Shown here: one piece after another, positions 62,516 through 63,540 of the stretch
How positions within the stretch are numbered: the first letter of the stretch is position 1
How the letters are laid out: each line of letters starts with the position of its first letter
Assembly (NCBI GenBank): GCA_030426725.1
Contig: JAUHXZ010000009.1
Location: 1 to 63,540, forward strand
Length of the DNA: 63,540 nucleotides
Direction: 5' to 3'
From: Actinomycetes bacterium
Lineage (GTDB): Bacteria; Actinomycetota; Actinomycetes; Propionibacteriales; Propionibacteriaceae
Notes under the pieces: generated by a model
Told to the model about the DNA's origin: nothing
What the model saw: the letters and a program-made list of their open reading frames with translations, nothing else
Database searches by the model: none
Translations under genes and position numbers: made by a program

Positions 62516-63540
62516 CGGGTCTGTTCCCTCCTGAGGTCGTGCACGCCGCGCACGAGCGCGACGCCCTCGTAGATGAAGCCGGTGTAGAGCTGGATGAGGG
62601 TGGCTCCGGCGTCGAACAGCCGCATCCCGTCGCGGGGGCTCATCACGCCGCCGACCCCGACGAGCGGCAGGGACGTGGCGGTGGCGAGCCGCTCGACGAA
62701 CGCCAGGGAGCGCGCGGTGAGCGGGGCTCCGCTGAGCCCGCCGGCCTCACGGGCCAGCGACGCGTCGGCCGGCGCAAGGCCGTTGCGGGCGAGCGTGGTG
62801 TTGGTGGCGATGACCCCGGAGGCGGCTGAATCGTTGATCACGGCGATCGTCTCGGTCAGGTCGTCGCCCTCGAGGTCCGGGGCGAGCTTGACGAACACGG
62901 GGACGGGACGCTCGTCGAGCCGCGCCGCCTCGTCCGTCAGGGCGGACAGCAGCGCGGTGAGTTCGCCGGCCGCCTGCAGCGACCGCAGCCCGGGCGTGTT
63001 GGGGCTCGAGACGTTGACAGCGATGTAGTCGGCGTACGGGGCGAGTGCCCGCAGCGACGTCAGATAGTCCTCGCGCGCCTCCTCGACGGGCACGACCTTG
63101 GTCTTGCCGATGGAGATCCCCAGCGGAATGCCGAGCGCGGCGTTGCCACGGGCGACGCCCTTGGCAGCGAGCGTGCGCGCCATCGCCTCGGCGCCGTCGT
63201 TGTTGAAGCCCATCCGGTTGACGATGCCGCGGGAGGCGACGGCCCGGAACACGCGCGGCTGCGGGTTCCCCGGCTGCGCATGGGCGGTGACCGTGCCGAG
63301 TTCAGCGAACCCGAACCCGAAGCGGGCCCAGGCCTGGGCGGCGTGGCCGTCCTTGTCCAGGCCCGCCGCGACGCCCACGCGGTTGGGGAACCGCACCCCG
63401 GCGACCGTCACCGGATCGACGACGGCCGCCTTCCGCGTCGCCGGCAGCCGCGACAGCATGCCGATCATCGCCTCATGGGTGCGTTCGGCGTCGCCGCCCG
63501 CGTAGCGGAACAGCCCGCTGCGCAGGCCGTGGTAGCCGGA
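62512..63540 (-). CDS. pyrD: dihydroorotate dehydrogenase, quinone type (partial)
   Basis: The gene runs off the window at its 5' end. The visible part is 342 residues. The open frame continues from the ATG at 63468 through 24 more codons (GYHGLRSGLFRYAGGDAERTHEA), typical of the N-terminus of class 2 PyrD. FMN-binding VGVAAGLDKDG, NRMGFNND, VNVSSPNTPGLRSLQ and VGVGGV are intact. It oxidises dihydroorotate to orotate and is coupled to pyrF. Confidence 0.93.
   Translation of the reverse strand, partial: SGYHGLRSGLFRYAGGDAERTHEAMIGMLSRLPATRKAAVVDPVTVAGVRFPNRVGVAAGLDKDGHAAQAWARFGFGFAELGTVTAHAQPGNPQPRVFRAVASRGIVNRMGFNNDGAEAMARTLAAKGVARGNAALGIPLGISIGKTKVVPVEEAREDYLTSLRALAPYADYIAVNVSSPNTPGLRSLQAAGELTALLSALTDEAARLDERPVPVFVKLAPDLEGDDLTETIAVINDSAASGVIATNTTLARNGLAPADASLAREAGGLSGAPLTARSLAFVERLATATSLPLVGVGGVMSPRDGMRLFDAGATLIQLYTGFIYEGVALVRGVHDLRREQTR

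Overview
The window is high-GC DNA with dense, overlapping genes. It is chromosomal sequence from an actinobacterium. The metH-trmI-prcBA-tyrA-cmk-der and rpe-rsmB-fmt-priA-metK-rpoZ-gmk-mihF-pyrF-pyrD blocks, the actinobacterial integration host factor and the 20S proteasome genes suggest Propionibacteriaceae or a close relative. The genus is not certain; Tessaracoccus-like is my guess.

Layout. 1-16.4 kb is ordinary accessory and metabolic DNA: membrane proteins, an MFS exporter with a structured leader, a lipoprotein serine hydrolase, a flavoprotein, serC-serA, a DEAD-box helicase, an amino acid permease and a transglutaminase-like protein. 16.75-28.16 kb is one tightly coupled operon of 11 genes that encodes a contractile injection system (CIS). 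It contains a cap-like protein, sheath, tube, LysM hub, VgrG-like spike, PAAR-like tip, gp25-like baseplate protein, baseplate J fused to a beta-propeller, and tail protein I. A single-pass PASTA protein and a small membrane-anchored protein bracket it. 28.2-34.8 kb holds a TetR gene with its operator, a DHFR-like reductase, a metallophosphoesterase, an exonuclease, and a cassette of two NifX-like proteins with a peptide deformylase. 34.9-37.7 kb is a zinc-type ABC importer with a Zur-box-like site over a leaderless promoter.

37.7-43.5 kb is a decaying region. It has a leuS pseudogene that lost its KMSKS segment, a 20-codon remnant of an MFS tail, an intact HAD and GyrI-like pair, a two-repeat CRISPR-like relic, a modC-like fragment, tRNA-Pro(GGG) with its terminator, and a 119-bp tandem repeat. 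43.5-63.5 kb is core housekeeping DNA, nearly all on the minus strand. It covers translation, methionine and SAM metabolism, nucleotides, proteasome subunits and replication restart.

The strongest candidate for an undescribed system is the CIS operon. It has no AAA+ ATPase, no recognisable tape measure and no phage head or lysis genes. Its baseplate carries an Asp-box beta-propeller, and both ends of the operon encode membrane-anchored proteins, which suggests a particle that works at the cell's own envelope. Secondary points of interest are proteasome genes without Pup or ARC partners beside them, and two loci that hold complementary remnants of one ancestral MFS-HAD-GyrI segment.
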